A stretch of 64,000 nucleotides of DNA from Gammaproteobacteria bacterium. GTDB taxonomy: Bacteria; Pseudomonadota; Gammaproteobacteria; Pseudomonadales; Cellvibrionaceae. Below are positions 35,417-43,536 of this stretch, piece after piece. Made by a program: the position numbers and the translations under genes. Where the stretch lies: the NCBI GenBank assembly GCA_021151835.1, contig JAGKWO010000033.1, forward strand, positions 11,658 to 75,657. Reading direction: 5' to 3'. The notes beneath the pieces were generated by a model. It saw nothing but the letters and a program-made list of their open reading frames with translations. It was not told the origin of the DNA and ran no database searches. Each line of letters starts with the position of its first letter. The stretch's first letter is position 1.

Positions 35417-35701
35417 CTAAGAGTCGGGAGGTTTTACGCAACCCGCCAGCACCCCCTGCAATTGCTCAATGTAGGTTTTACGTTGCACCCAATCGGTTAA
35501 TAAAATGTTCACCAGCTCGCAATCGGTTTCGTGTCCCTGAATTTGCAACGTGGCAAAATTTGGTGGCACCGGTATTTCGTGTTGCTCGATGCACGGAATC
35601 GTTACTGGCACTTTCACTTCCACCGGTACGGTAACCGGCTCTTTTTCAACCGTGGTGCATGCACACAACATCGCAGCCAAACTCACAACTAAAAATTTCA
35701 T
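35417..35701 (-). CDS. Rz1-like spanin lipoprotein
   Basis: A 94-residue outer-membrane lipoprotein. The signal peptide ends in the lipobox LCAC, with the lipidated cysteine at residue 15. The mature part is proline- and valine-rich (KEPVTVPVEVKVPVTIPC). Together with the Rz-like protein it should form the o-spanin/i-spanin pair that fuses inner and outer membranes in the final lysis step. Its ATG overlaps the Rz-like stop by 4 bp. Confidence 0.85.
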   Translation of the reverse strand: MKFLVVSLAAMLCACTTVEKEPVTVPVEVKVPVTIPCIEQHEIPVPPNFATLQIQGHETDCELVNILLTDWVQRKTYIEQLQGVLAGCVKPPDS

Positions 35702-36084
35702 GGCAACACCTCTTTTAAAATCGTTGAACCGATTCCGGCCACGGTGCAGCTTTTGCCTTTGTCAAATTGCAATCGGGCAACCTGGTCATTTAATTGTGCA
35801 ACCTGTTTGGCGGACTCTTGTAATGCCTGCTGCTTTTGCGCTCGCATTTCCCTGGTCTCTTTTCCCAGTTCATCAACACGCTGGTTTTGCTCATCGATGA
35901 CCAACTCCAGCGCTTTATTTTCAAAACGCTTTTGCAGTGCTTCCGCTTTCAACGTGGTTTTATCGGCTTGCAACGTTTCCACCGTTTGTTTCAGCGAAAT
36001 GTTTTGCAGGGTCGTAGGGATCAATACCAGTAACAACAGGATCGCCACACCGCTAACCAAGTATTTTTTAATACTGTCTACCAT
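35698..36084 (-). CDS. Rz-like i-spanin
   Basis: A 128-residue protein from the ATG at 36084. It has an N-terminal membrane anchor (YLVSGVAILLLLVLIPTTL), then a long coiled coil (QTVETLQADKTTLKAEALQKRFENKALELVIDEQNQRVDELGKETREMR and onward). This is the i-spanin architecture: inner-membrane anchor with a periplasmic coil. It sits between holin and the Rz1-like gene. Confidence 0.85.
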   Translation of the reverse strand: MVDSIKKYLVSGVAILLLLVLIPTTLQNISLKQTVETLQADKTTLKAEALQKRFENKALELVIDEQNQRVDELGKETREMRAQKQQALQESAKQVAQLNDQVARLQFDKGKSCTVAGIGSTILKEVLP

Positions 36085-36322
36085 CGCTTTGCCCCTCAAT
36101 GTTTTCCGGCACAGTTGACCGGCGTTTGCTAATTAAAAAACTAAACACGTTTTGGCCTGCATTGCCCGCTATAAAAACGCTGACAGTCCATTTCGTAATT
36201 TCCACAAATTGGTCACCGGTTAAGTCGCCCAATCGCAACAACACGGCACTGACAAAACCACAACCAATCGTTGTTACAAATCGCGTACCACCAAATTTGC
36301 TAAACACATGCGGACTATTCAA
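36068..36322 (-). CDS. phage holin
   Basis: An 84-residue protein from a likely TTG start at 36322, which overlaps the endolysin-candidate stop (TTGAATAG) and has AGAG eight bases upstream. NSPHVFSKFGGTRFVTTIGCGFVSAVLLRLGDLTGDQFVEITKWTVSVFIAGNAGQNV contains two membrane helices, as in Vibrio-phage type holins. It makes the holes that release or activate the endolysin. A GTG five codons later is an alternative start; the longer ORF up to 36484 runs inside the neighbouring gene. Confidence 0.7.
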   Translation of the reverse strand: MNSPHVFSKFGGTRFVTTIGCGFVSAVLLRLGDLTGDQFVEITKWTVSVFIAGNAGQNVFSFLISKRRSTVPENIEGQSDGRQY

Positions 36323-36908
36323 AGTCAGAGCTCTCGAATAATGTGTAATTAAAACTATCGCCGTACACTTGCGCTGCGTATTTCGCCAACTGCATGAGTT
36401 GATCAAAATCAGCACTGTTAGCCAGCACCTGGCATCCTGCGCTCCACTTATCAACCAGCTTGCTGGTTCCATCCGGGCGGGCACGGTGGCAATTCAATCC
36501 AATTAATTCGCGTGCGCCGGTGCGCGCGTTTAAATCCAGCTTGTCATCGCGGGTGCTATCACGAATAAACACGGTGGGTTGCCGTTGCACCAGGGCGTCG
36601 TATTTCCCTTTGTGTTTACCCAGTTTCCATAGCCCCAAATACTGCTCGGCTGGCAAAATCGCTGTGCCCTGGACATTGGCCGGATTCAATCGGTAATAAG
36701 TGCCGGGGTCAGTGGTACAGGCAAAAGTCAGCAACACCGGTTTATTGTTATCGCGAAACGCCACACAAAACACATCGTTAAACGTATTGGCTTGTAAATC
36801 GCGCAGATTGCGAATGCCAACTAGATTTAAATCAAAATCGCCACGCTCATTAAATTGGTAACCTTTCGCTCGACTGATTTGTTTAATGGCGTCGTAACTT
36901 ATGTTCAT
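36315..36908 (-). CDS. candidate endolysin or L,D-transpeptidase-like cell wall enzyme
   Basis: A 197-residue cytoplasmic protein from ATG 36908, directly upstream of the holin. Its C-terminal part shows IGLNCHRA and, 13 residues later, DKWSAGCQVLANSADFDQLMQLAK. A histidine followed by SxGCQ is like the catalytic HxxxS-x-GC pattern of L,D-transpeptidase folds and related peptidoglycan enzymes. No classical lysozyme (E-D-T) or amidase zinc motif is visible, and no other gene in the lysis cassette could be the endolysin. Confidence 0.55.
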   Translation of the reverse strand: MNISYDAIKQISRAKGYQFNERGDFDLNLVGIRNLRDLQANTFNDVFCVAFRDNNKPVLLTFACTTDPGTYYRLNPANVQGTAILPAEQYLGLWKLGKHKGKYDALVQRQPTVFIRDSTRDDKLDLNARTGARELIGLNCHRARPDGTSKLVDKWSAGCQVLANSADFDQLMQLAKYAAQVYGDSFNYTLFESSDFE

Positions 36909-37141
36909 CGCAGTGCCTTTTGACGTTTCTGAAAAATTTCGCGCTGGTGAAAACCTTCGCATTCTGTGCAACGCTCTACCCCACCCAGTGCTTGCCGTGT
37001 TGGATCAATTTCAATATCGCAATCAATGCACTTTTCGAGACTAACGAGGTGAAAACGGTTTTGCTTAAGCTGGTGTTCCAACGCGGTAGCATTAAGCGTT
37101 GCTTGCAGATCTACCGCGTTATCGAGAATATCCGCCCTCAT
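36905..37141 (-). CDS. TraR/DksA-type C4 zinc finger protein
   Basis: A 78-residue protein. Four cysteines at 38, 41, 58 and 61 (CIDCD and CTEC) form the DksA/TraR zinc finger. P2-like phages encode such proteins (for example P2 Orf82-type); they bind RNA polymerase and can mimic DksA-ppGpp effects. It starts where the tail tube gene stops (1-bp overlap) and overlaps the endolysin-candidate start. Confidence 0.85.
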   Translation of the reverse strand: MRADILDNAVDLQATLNATALEHQLKQNRFHLVSLEKCIDCDIEIDPTRQALGGVERCTECEGFHQREIFQKRQKALR

Positions 37142-37593
37142 TAGCGAATATTTTCTGTTGATTTACGGGAGAGATATGGAACACCATTGATTTTCACAAA
37201 GTCCGGGCTGGTGACATCAAACGCTAACTTGTGTTTGGTTTTTTCACCGCCCTTGCTGTCGATATTCAATAAATCCGTAATCCGGAATGAACAGCCAAAC
37301 ATTTCCGTTTTGGAACTTTCGTCATCAACTTCGCCGTTAACAACAACGTCGAATTCTTCGAGATCTTCAAAGCTCCCTGCTTTTCTCGCAGCATCAATAA
37401 CGAGGTTGTAGTTTTGGGTATCCAGTTCAAACTCACCGGAACAGCCCACATCACCCGCCACTTTTCCGTTTGGAACACCTTTGGTTTTTGCAACACCTCT
37501 GTTGTCTTCAATGGTTGCACTCATGGTTTCCGCATGAATCATCAAATCGCCCAGCATAAAATCGAAATCGCGGCCACTCAGTCGATTGCCCAT
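37141..37593 (-). CDS. DUF2597 tail tube protein
   Basis: A 150-residue protein with the DUF2597 pattern: RLSGRDFDFMLGDLMIHAETMSATIEDNRGVAKTKGVPNGKVAGDVGCSGEFELDTQNY. This family replaces the P2 FII tube protein in Vibrio-type myophages and lies immediately after the DUF2586 sheath gene, as here. Confidence 0.85.
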   Translation of the reverse strand: MGNRLSGRDFDFMLGDLMIHAETMSATIEDNRGVAKTKGVPNGKVAGDVGCSGEFELDTQNYNLVIDAARKAGSFEDLEEFDVVVNGEVDDESSKTEMFGCSFRITDLLNIDSKGGEKTKHKLAFDVTSPDFVKINGVPYLSRKSTENIR

Positions 37594-37632
37594 TGCTTCT
37601 ACTCCGAATTAAAAATGAAAATAGTTTTTGAA

Positions 37633-38745
37633 TTACGCGGTGACGCTGGATAAATCCAAACTCAAATTCACCGTGATTTTTTTCGGGCAGTTGTACGGTT
37701 GCACTTTGATGTACACCTCAACCTCATTGAATGACGGCCACACAATGGTGATACTGTCGTCAGCCGGTGACTGGATTTCCCCTGGGAATTGCTCACCACC
37801 AAATACAGTGGACCGGCTCATCTCGCGCAATGGGCGCATGAAATAGGTTTTATTGCTCGCAAGGCTGATCGACGAATTATTCAAGCGGCGATCACCCACG
37901 CGCTTAATTGCGAGTACACGCACAGCGCGCGCCGCTTTATCAATCACGCGCAAGTGTTCAATCACCTGGAAGTCACCGCCGGGTTCGTCGAGTAAATTGC
38001 AATCCCCCCAGTAGGTGCCCGGATAACCGCTATAGGTCTGGCAAACACTCAAGCGTGCCGCGTCCAATGCCTTTAGCGTTGCGCTGGATAACTGTTGGCC
38101 GTCCTTATCGATGGGAGTGTCACCCAAACCCAACAAAGGGCCTGTAGCAACGCGCATAGGGGTATCGGCAATGCTTACGGCGCGATTGCAGAGGCGGCCC
38201 ACTAACACGCCCAAATCGTTGCCGTGAAGCTGTGGCACGGCGGCAACGCGATAGGCACTTACGCCGTTTTGAATCGCGGTTTGCGCGGCCAGATATTGCG
38301 CCCAGGTCTGGGTGTCGGCATCGATGCCAGGTGTGGCAATCAAAACAATGACGCGATCAGCGCGCTGGGTACGAACCAACTCCGCTTTGGTGTGAGCAGC
38401 CGTTAATTCAGCGGCAGCAATGGCAGGCACACACACGGCAACTAATTCCGGCTTAACGGTATCCAGTGCTAAATCGAGTGCGGCTTTCCAATCACCGTTT
38501 GCGGCAATGGGTGCAACAAAGGCTTCCCAGTTATCGCCACCGTTATCACGCGCGGCAATGACGTTGGTTTTTAAAACGCTATCAGCCGCACCCAACAGCA
38601 CTTTTAAATCGCTTTGCGAATTAATGGCGAGCACAGCGCCCACATTGGTTTCGCCCACACCGATAAACAGCGCTTTGCGTTCTACACCGGGGAAATTGCC
38701 CTGCCCCAAATTCAGGTTGTTTACGTTGACTTCACCCTGGGCCAT
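37633..38745 (-). CDS. DUF2586 contractile tail sheath protein
   Basis: A 370-residue protein of the DUF2586 type, the tail sheath of Vibrio kappa/K139-like phages. It begins GEVNVNNLNLGQGNFPGVERKALFIGVGE and includes LVGRLCNRAVSIADTPMRVATGPLLGLG and a TYSGYPGTYWGDCNLLDEPGGDFQVIEHLRVIDKAARAVRVLA block near the C-terminal half. The sheath contracts to drive the tube through the host envelope. Confidence 0.88.
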   Translation of the reverse strand: MAQGEVNVNNLNLGQGNFPGVERKALFIGVGETNVGAVLAINSQSDLKVLLGAADSVLKTNVIAARDNGGDNWEAFVAPIAANGDWKAALDLALDTVKPELVAVCVPAIAAAELTAAHTKAELVRTQRADRVIVLIATPGIDADTQTWAQYLAAQTAIQNGVSAYRVAAVPQLHGNDLGVLVGRLCNRAVSIADTPMRVATGPLLGLGDTPIDKDGQQLSSATLKALDAARLSVCQTYSGYPGTYWGDCNLLDEPGGDFQVIEHLRVIDKAARAVRVLAIKRVGDRRLNNSSISLASNKTYFMRPLREMSRSTVFGGEQFPGEIQSPADDSITIVWPSFNEVEVYIKVQPYNCPKKITVNLSLDLSSVTA

Positions 38746-38750
38746 ATTGT

Positions 38751-39398
38751 TTACACTCGCGAATTGATTGTGTTGTCGTAAATTTTTTCGATAAATTGGC
38801 TAATCTGATATTCCGTAGCGCCTAAAAATGGGCGCGCTGGTAATTTCGTAACCCAAAAACGTTTAGGTTTCTCTTCACGCAACGTGCGCAAAATCAAACC
38901 GGCCTGTTTTTGTTTCAAATTTTCGGTAATCCATTTCAGCGATGGCCGCCGCCATTTTTTTGTTCCCTTCACACGCACTTTGTAACCTTCCGCGCGTAAC
39001 TCTTTTGCCTGTTTTCGCGTTGCGGGTTCTTCGTAATGATCACGGTGCCCCGATTCGCTTTGCATTTTTGCGCCGGTCATCACCTGGCTCATACCTTCGT
39101 GCTGCTGGTACGCAACGGCGCCGCGATAACCCACATCCACATAATCCGGCGTTAACAAATTGGCCGCGACCTGCCGGTTTAATCGCCGCAATAATTTCCT
39201 GTTACTACCACGCTTGCGCGGTTCCCAGGGCCGCCCGTCAACATCCCGACCGGCGCGCAGATTGCGAATGCTTTGCCGTTTTAATTCCCGCCCGATTCCG
39301 CCCAGTAATTGACGGCGTTTTCGCGGCGGCAATTCCAATGCCTGGATGCGCTTTTGCGCCGAGAGCGAACCGATAACATTAATCCGCAGGTCTTTCAT
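38751..39398 (-). CDS. phage virion morphogenesis protein (tail completion, gpS-like)
   Basis: A 215-residue basic protein. KRQSIRNLRAGRDVDGRPWEPRKR is the hallmark of the virion morphogenesis/gpS family, followed by LTPDYVDVGYRGAVAYQQHEG. The C-terminus KRFWVTKLPARPFLGATEYQISQFIEKI also fits. It ends about 6 bp before the sheath start, and overlaps gpR by 20 bp. Confidence 0.85.
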   Translation of the reverse strand: MKDLRINVIGSLSAQKRIQALELPPRKRRQLLGGIGRELKRQSIRNLRAGRDVDGRPWEPRKRGSNRKLLRRLNRQVAANLLTPDYVDVGYRGAVAYQQHEGMSQVMTGAKMQSESGHRDHYEEPATRKQAKELRAEGYKVRVKGTKKWRRPSLKWITENLKQKQAGLILRTLREEKPKRFWVTKLPARPFLGATEYQISQFIEKIYDNTINSRV

Positions 39399-39870
39399 AA
39401 GGCTTGTCCGGTTGCCGCGCCTGGTTATCGCCTACGGCCACTTTGCGTGCGGCAATTATTTCGGCAGGTGCCACGCTATAACGCGCGCCTTTGAATAAGA
39501 TCGGGCCGTTGTCATCGGGTTTAATCGTGATACTTTCATCAAAGGTGATAATCACATCTACATCGCTGGTACCATCATCCAGCGCCGTTACATCGACTTT
39601 GGGCGGCTCCAATTCCAGTTGGTCCCGGTTGTTATCAAACTCCATTAACCAGATATTGATTAACACCAAAAACACATCGGCATCACTGGAAAACCGCTCG
39701 ACGGAAAACACCGCGTCGTAACGAAAACGGGAAATCTCAAACCCATCGCCAATTTTTTTACTGGTAACCTCGCTGGTCCCGTTTTCCATGTAGTAATCAA
39801 ATTGCTCGACGGCGAATAAATTCTGCGCTTTTAAAAAGTCCGCCAGCGCTTGCATTTTTGCGACGGCCAT
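39379..39870 (-). CDS. tail completion protein (gpR-like)
   Basis: A 163-residue protein between L- and S-like genes, the P2 place of gpR. It includes LADFLKAQNLFAVEQFDYYMENGTSEVTSKKIGDGFEISRFRYDAVFSVERFSSDADVFLVLINIWLMEFDNNRDQLELEPPKVDVTALDDGTSDVDVIITFDE, close in style to gpR and its Vibrio-phage relatives. The acidic middle and D/E-rich repeats fit a tail-terminator subunit. Confidence 0.72.
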   Translation of the reverse strand: MAVAKMQALADFLKAQNLFAVEQFDYYMENGTSEVTSKKIGDGFEISRFRYDAVFSVERFSSDADVFLVLINIWLMEFDNNRDQLELEPPKVDVTALDDGTSDVDVIITFDESITIKPDDNGPILFKGARYSVAPAEIIAARKVAVGDNQARQPDKPYERPAD

Positions 39871-40335
39871 TTACAGCAACGCCACGCTAATATTTTCGGT
39901 TAACCCCAACAGGCGACGAATAGCGCGGCCTGAATGTGCCAAACAGTCCTGGTATGTTTCATCGCTCTCTTTAGCAAGGTTTTCCGCTTGCTCGCGACGA
40001 TTCATTGTTGCGAACTGCCCAAGCAGCAAACCTTTTGCGCGCATATACACTGCGCGTTTGTATTGCTCGACAAACATCACATCAATACCGACTTCCTGAT
40101 CCGCTACCGCTTGCAATGAGTTAAAACCCTGTTGTTTCCATTCAAATCGCTTAACCGCCAGCTGCGAATTGCAATCGCTTATCGCCAGGCGCAAATGGGT
40201 TTCCACCATTTGCTGTGTGTATTCCGCTGGTATGCGATAAACACGCTGCAAATCACCCAAATTCAAATCCGGAAAAAAACCGTCATTGGTTACGGGGGTA
40301 TTTAAAAAGGTTTCTGATTTGCCGGTGAAACTCAA
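39871..40335 (-). CDS. head completion protein (gpL-like)
   Basis: A 154-residue protein; the frame begins at a TTG (40335), 4 bp inside the upstream gene. The gpL pattern is visible in TNDGFFPDLNLGDLQRVYRIPAEYTQQMVETHLRLAISDCNSQLAVKRFEWKQQGFNSLQAV and YKRAVYMRAKGLLLGQFATMNRREQAENLAKE. It closes the filled head and connects it to the tail. Confidence 0.85.
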   Translation of the reverse strand: MSFTGKSETFLNTPVTNDGFFPDLNLGDLQRVYRIPAEYTQQMVETHLRLAISDCNSQLAVKRFEWKQQGFNSLQAVADQEVGIDVMFVEQYKRAVYMRAKGLLLGQFATMNRREQAENLAKESDETYQDCLAHSGRAIRRLLGLTENISVALL

Positions 40336-40532
40336 AATGGACGCTCCACTTCGTTGACCACCACATCAACACGACTTGCGCTGGCACGGTGCTCCAACAC
40401 ATGAAAAGTTCCACCATGCTCACGTGCAAGACGTTCGGCTTCTGCCTTGGCGGACTGATAACTTTGGTGCTTGTAATTGGGGGTCGTACCCTCACGCCAC
40501 ACCAAATAAAACAACGGTTGATCGAACGACAT
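40332..40532 (-). CDS. small phage protein, unknown
   Basis: A 66-residue protein from ATG 40532 with AAGGTG upstream (an upstream in-frame GTG is less likely). FYLVWREGTTPNYKHQSYQSAKAEAERLAREHGGTFHVLEHRASASRVDVVV reads like the small DUF-type proteins that many phages encode beside head genes. Overlaps gpL start by 4 bp. Function unknown. Confidence 0.65.
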   Translation of the reverse strand: MSFDQPLFYLVWREGTTPNYKHQSYQSAKAEAERLAREHGGTFHVLEHRASASRVDVVVNEVERPF

Positions 40533-40634
40533 TGTGTTCACCTTAAATAGACACCGAGCAAAAACGGGACAACCACATAAAGCAATCGAGTTGTTTATAG
40601 GTTCCCGTTTGCCGGTGCTCTCGGGGAGAGTCGG

Positions 40635-41375
40635 TTACAGCTCGGTGAGCTCTTTATTTAATTTCTTTTGTACGCGGTGTAGATGGCCCTTTACGCCGTG
40701 CTTTTCCGAGTTGACCCCTACCGCTTTTAAAAAGTAGGTCTCGGCTTTTTCATCCTGTTTTTCGTGTTCCGCGTACAGCGCTACCAGTTTGAACAACATG
40801 CCCAGCAACGTCGGCTCGCTAACCAACCATTGATTGGTTTCAATGCGCTCAACGACTTGCGACAAGTACGGCTCTGCGCTGTATTCAGCTTTGAATTGTT
40901 CTAACGCCCAATCGTGTATTTGTCGGGCAATCACCGATTCCAAATTTGCAGACCTAAACCGTTCTGGAATTTTTTGGTTTTGTGAAACGGCGAAATCCGT
41001 CCAGTAAATGCCTTGCTCAATTTGTCCTGCATCGATCAGCCAGATTGAAAACCACACCAGCGGTTCAAATGGATGTTGTGCGCCGCTATCGCGGTAGTTC
41101 TCAATGATCGGTAGCCACTTTGGAATGAATTCATCTTTTTTCAGTTGAATTTTTTTCTTAACGTCGGTGAGCTTGCTCAGTGCCGCCAAATCCTGTTCCA
41201 TTGCCGCGATTAGCACATCTTTTGGGTGCTTTTGCGACGGCGTTAAGGCGGACATCATTCGCATAGCAACATCACCCGTGTTGATATCAGCGTCTGCACT
41301 TCGCACGGATTTTAATTTTTCAGCCGCCGCTTTTGCTTGTCGCTCAGCCTTGTGGCGTTGTGTGTCGTACAACAT
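40635..41375 (-). CDS. terminase small (endonuclease) subunit, gpM-like
   Basis: A 246-residue protein at the P2 gpM position after the capsid gene. PFEPLVWFSIWLIDAGQIEQGIYWTDFAVSQNQKIPERFRSANLESVIARQIHDWALEQ matches the gpM family, and the C-terminus ends in KAETYFLKAVGVNSEKHGVKGHLHRVQKKL. It acts with the gpP-like ATPase to cut and package phage DNA. Confidence 0.85.
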   Translation of the reverse strand: MLYDTQRHKAERQAKAAAEKLKSVRSADADINTGDVAMRMMSALTPSQKHPKDVLIAAMEQDLAALSKLTDVKKKIQLKKDEFIPKWLPIIENYRDSGAQHPFEPLVWFSIWLIDAGQIEQGIYWTDFAVSQNQKIPERFRSANLESVIARQIHDWALEQFKAEYSAEPYLSQVVERIETNQWLVSEPTLLGMLFKLVALYAEHEKQDEKAETYFLKAVGVNSEKHGVKGHLHRVQKKLNKELTEL

Positions 41376-41461
41376 AAATCTGTTTCCCCGAGTGATTCAA
41401 AAAGCCCGCCCCGGTTGGAGCGGGAATGTTAAAACGCTTCCGTGCTTACCGTGCCAAACGA

Positions 41462-42496
41462 TTAAACCCAGTTACCCGCTGCGTTTTTCAATTTGATATT
41501 GGCGAACTCAAAACCTGCGGCCTTTTCTTCGTCTTCAATCACGTAACCGTCGTTAACGCTGCTGTATTCTTCGATGCGATCACGCTTAGCATTGTCCAAA
41601 ATCTGACGACGCACACTGGAATCCTGATAGTAGTAACTGAGGTTTTTGTAACTGGTAATCAGCAAGCCACGGGGCGGGAAACCGCTGGGCGTATCGACCG
41701 GTAAATTTGCGTAAGTACGCGTGACTTTCTCATTCGCAATGCGCTCTTTTTCACTCGGTGTTTCGCCCTGGGCGGAATACAACGCGGCTTTATCCAGCGC
41801 CAACAAATCATCACCAATAAACACAACAAGGTCTTTATCCTGGCGGTAGAGCGGATCAATCATTTGTAACGCGGCATGTACGGCCATATCGAGGTTTACA
41901 AAGTCACCACCGGCGCCGATACGAATTTGGCCAGCGGTTGCACCTTCGGTGTACCACTGCGCACCGGCGTTGTATTCGCGCAACAGTTGGAACCAACCTT
42001 TGTTAACGTCTTGCCCAAGTGGGTTGTTAGCTTTGTTGGTAACAGCGGCTGCCGATGTGCCATACCAACCCACACGCACGCGCGCCATCGCAATGGCTTT
42101 GCGTAACCACACGTTGTAGCGCTCGCGGAAATCGGGAAACTTTGCCCAGGAATCAATCGTCACGTACTTAATATAAAAATCGAGTTCCGTTTTAAACAGC
42201 TCGTAACCCTTGGTGCTTAATGAAATCACCTCTTGCGGCGCACGATCATTTGCGTCCGTGTTAGTACGCTTTGGAACCACACCGGATACGGAACCGAAAA
42301 CTTTTTCACCCTTCAGTTCAGTAACAGGAAGGTTGTTGATTTTTTGGAGGAAGGAATCCTGCTCAACAATTTTATCGACCAATTGCTGGGCTACGGTTGG
42401 AGTTGCTGCAAATTGATCTTTAACGGATGTCACGCCATAACCAGCGGCGAGCGCGATGGTGAAAGCTAGAAATTTTTGCTTACTAACTGCATTCAT
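41462..42496 (-). CDS. major capsid protein, P2 gpN family
   Basis: A 344-residue capsid protein. The start FLAFTIALAAGYGVTSVKDQFAATPTVAQQLVDKIVEQDSFLQKINNLPVTELKGEKVFG and the FPDFRERYNVWLRKAIAMARVRVGWYGTSAA block are typical of gpN. It probably loses its N-terminal segment during maturation, as P2 gpN does. It lies between scaffold and terminase small subunit. Confidence 0.93.
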   Translation of the reverse strand: MNAVSKQKFLAFTIALAAGYGVTSVKDQFAATPTVAQQLVDKIVEQDSFLQKINNLPVTELKGEKVFGSVSGVVPKRTNTDANDRAPQEVISLSTKGYELFKTELDFYIKYVTIDSWAKFPDFRERYNVWLRKAIAMARVRVGWYGTSAAAVTNKANNPLGQDVNKGWFQLLREYNAGAQWYTEGATAGQIRIGAGGDFVNLDMAVHAALQMIDPLYRQDKDLVVFIGDDLLALDKAALYSAQGETPSEKERIANEKVTRTYANLPVDTPSGFPPRGLLITSYKNLSYYYQDSSVRRQILDNAKRDRIEEYSSVNDGYVIEDEEKAAGFEFANIKLKNAAGNWV

Positions 42497-42544
42497 GTTT
42501 CAGTCTCTTAAAAATAATTAATGGGTTGCCGCGATACATTGCGA

Positions 42545-43357
42545 TCAAATGCAGGAATCAACTGTGCCGTCGTTTTCTTCTGTTTTGGTGCCAGGAACCG
42601 GCGTTTTTACAAGCTCCGTAAGCTTTTCATCGAGCTTGGCGAACTTATCAGCCAGTTCGTCGTAGTCTTTTTTGCTCACAAACTTGGCTTCACCGCTGCT
42701 CTTATCATCATCAGCGCCGTCAGCGGGCGCTGACTTTAAGCCCTTTAACTGCTCCCCCAAGGACGCGAAAGCTTCAACCATCTGGGTTTGACCAGCGACG
42801 ATTTTCTCTAAAAGTTCTTTGCTCATTTCTTCGGTTTCCTGCTCATAGTCATTTGTTTTTTTGGGCCGTAAAAAGTCAAAAAAGCCTTTCTCTTGTGCGC
42901 TGGACAAATCCAGAGCGTCTCCCTGAATGTGAAACTTTTCTGCGGTGTCACTGAATTGCAATTCGGTGGTGCCAAGGCTCGCGGGGTTATCGGTAACAGC
43001 CAAACCGCCCAGATAAAAAAATCCTCGACCAGCAAAGTTTTTGAGAACTTCTATTGAGGTATGAACAAGGCGGCCTTGTTGGTTGGCGTAAACCAAATTA
43101 TCTGATGGAGACAAAATTGCCATTAAGTGAACTTCGCCCTTCAATTGCGGATCGCTTGCGTTTTCCAGTTTGAGTGCAAGCACTTTTCCCTGCGAACCGT
43201 AATAGCGTTCGTGGTTAGGCCAAATCTTCGCGCTATACAAACGCTCGCTATAATTAGCGGCCATATCTTCCAGCCACTTTTTTTCTATTTTACGGCCATC
43301 GGTTGTGTCGCCACTGGTCGCGATAATGACCCACCCGGTTTTTAAATTTCTTGCCAT
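42545..43357 (-). CDS. capsid scaffolding protein/protease, gpO family
   Basis: A 270-residue protein. The N-terminal half is a serine-type protease domain of the gpO family (TGWVIIATSGDTTDGRKIEKKWLEDMAANYSERLYSAKIWPNHERYYGSQGKVLALKL, with the catalytic H in WPNHE and VHTSIEVL around the serine). The C-terminal half is a helical scaffold (LLEKIVAGQTQMVEAFASLGEQLKGL to FAKLDEKLTELVKTPVPG). First gene of the leftward late operon, divergent from the terminase gene. Confidence 0.9.
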   Translation of the reverse strand: MARNLKTGWVIIATSGDTTDGRKIEKKWLEDMAANYSERLYSAKIWPNHERYYGSQGKVLALKLENASDPQLKGEVHLMAILSPSDNLVYANQQGRLVHTSIEVLKNFAGRGFFYLGGLAVTDNPASLGTTELQFSDTAEKFHIQGDALDLSSAQEKGFFDFLRPKKTNDYEQETEEMSKELLEKIVAGQTQMVEAFASLGEQLKGLKSAPADGADDDKSSGEAKFVSKKDYDELADKFAKLDEKLTELVKTPVPGTKTEENDGTVDSCI

Positions 43358-43536
43358 TAATATGCGCTCTAAAAGTGATGGCGATTCAGCGCCGATTCAT
43401 TTGATGTGGGCAGAATATTTTTAATTTGCAGTATCTTCAAAACCCACGGGTTCTAATAATTCCTATAATGCCGCTTTAGAAATTCATCGAACCACCGCCA
43501 ATAAATATTCAGTCGCCAGCAACATAAACTGACGCC

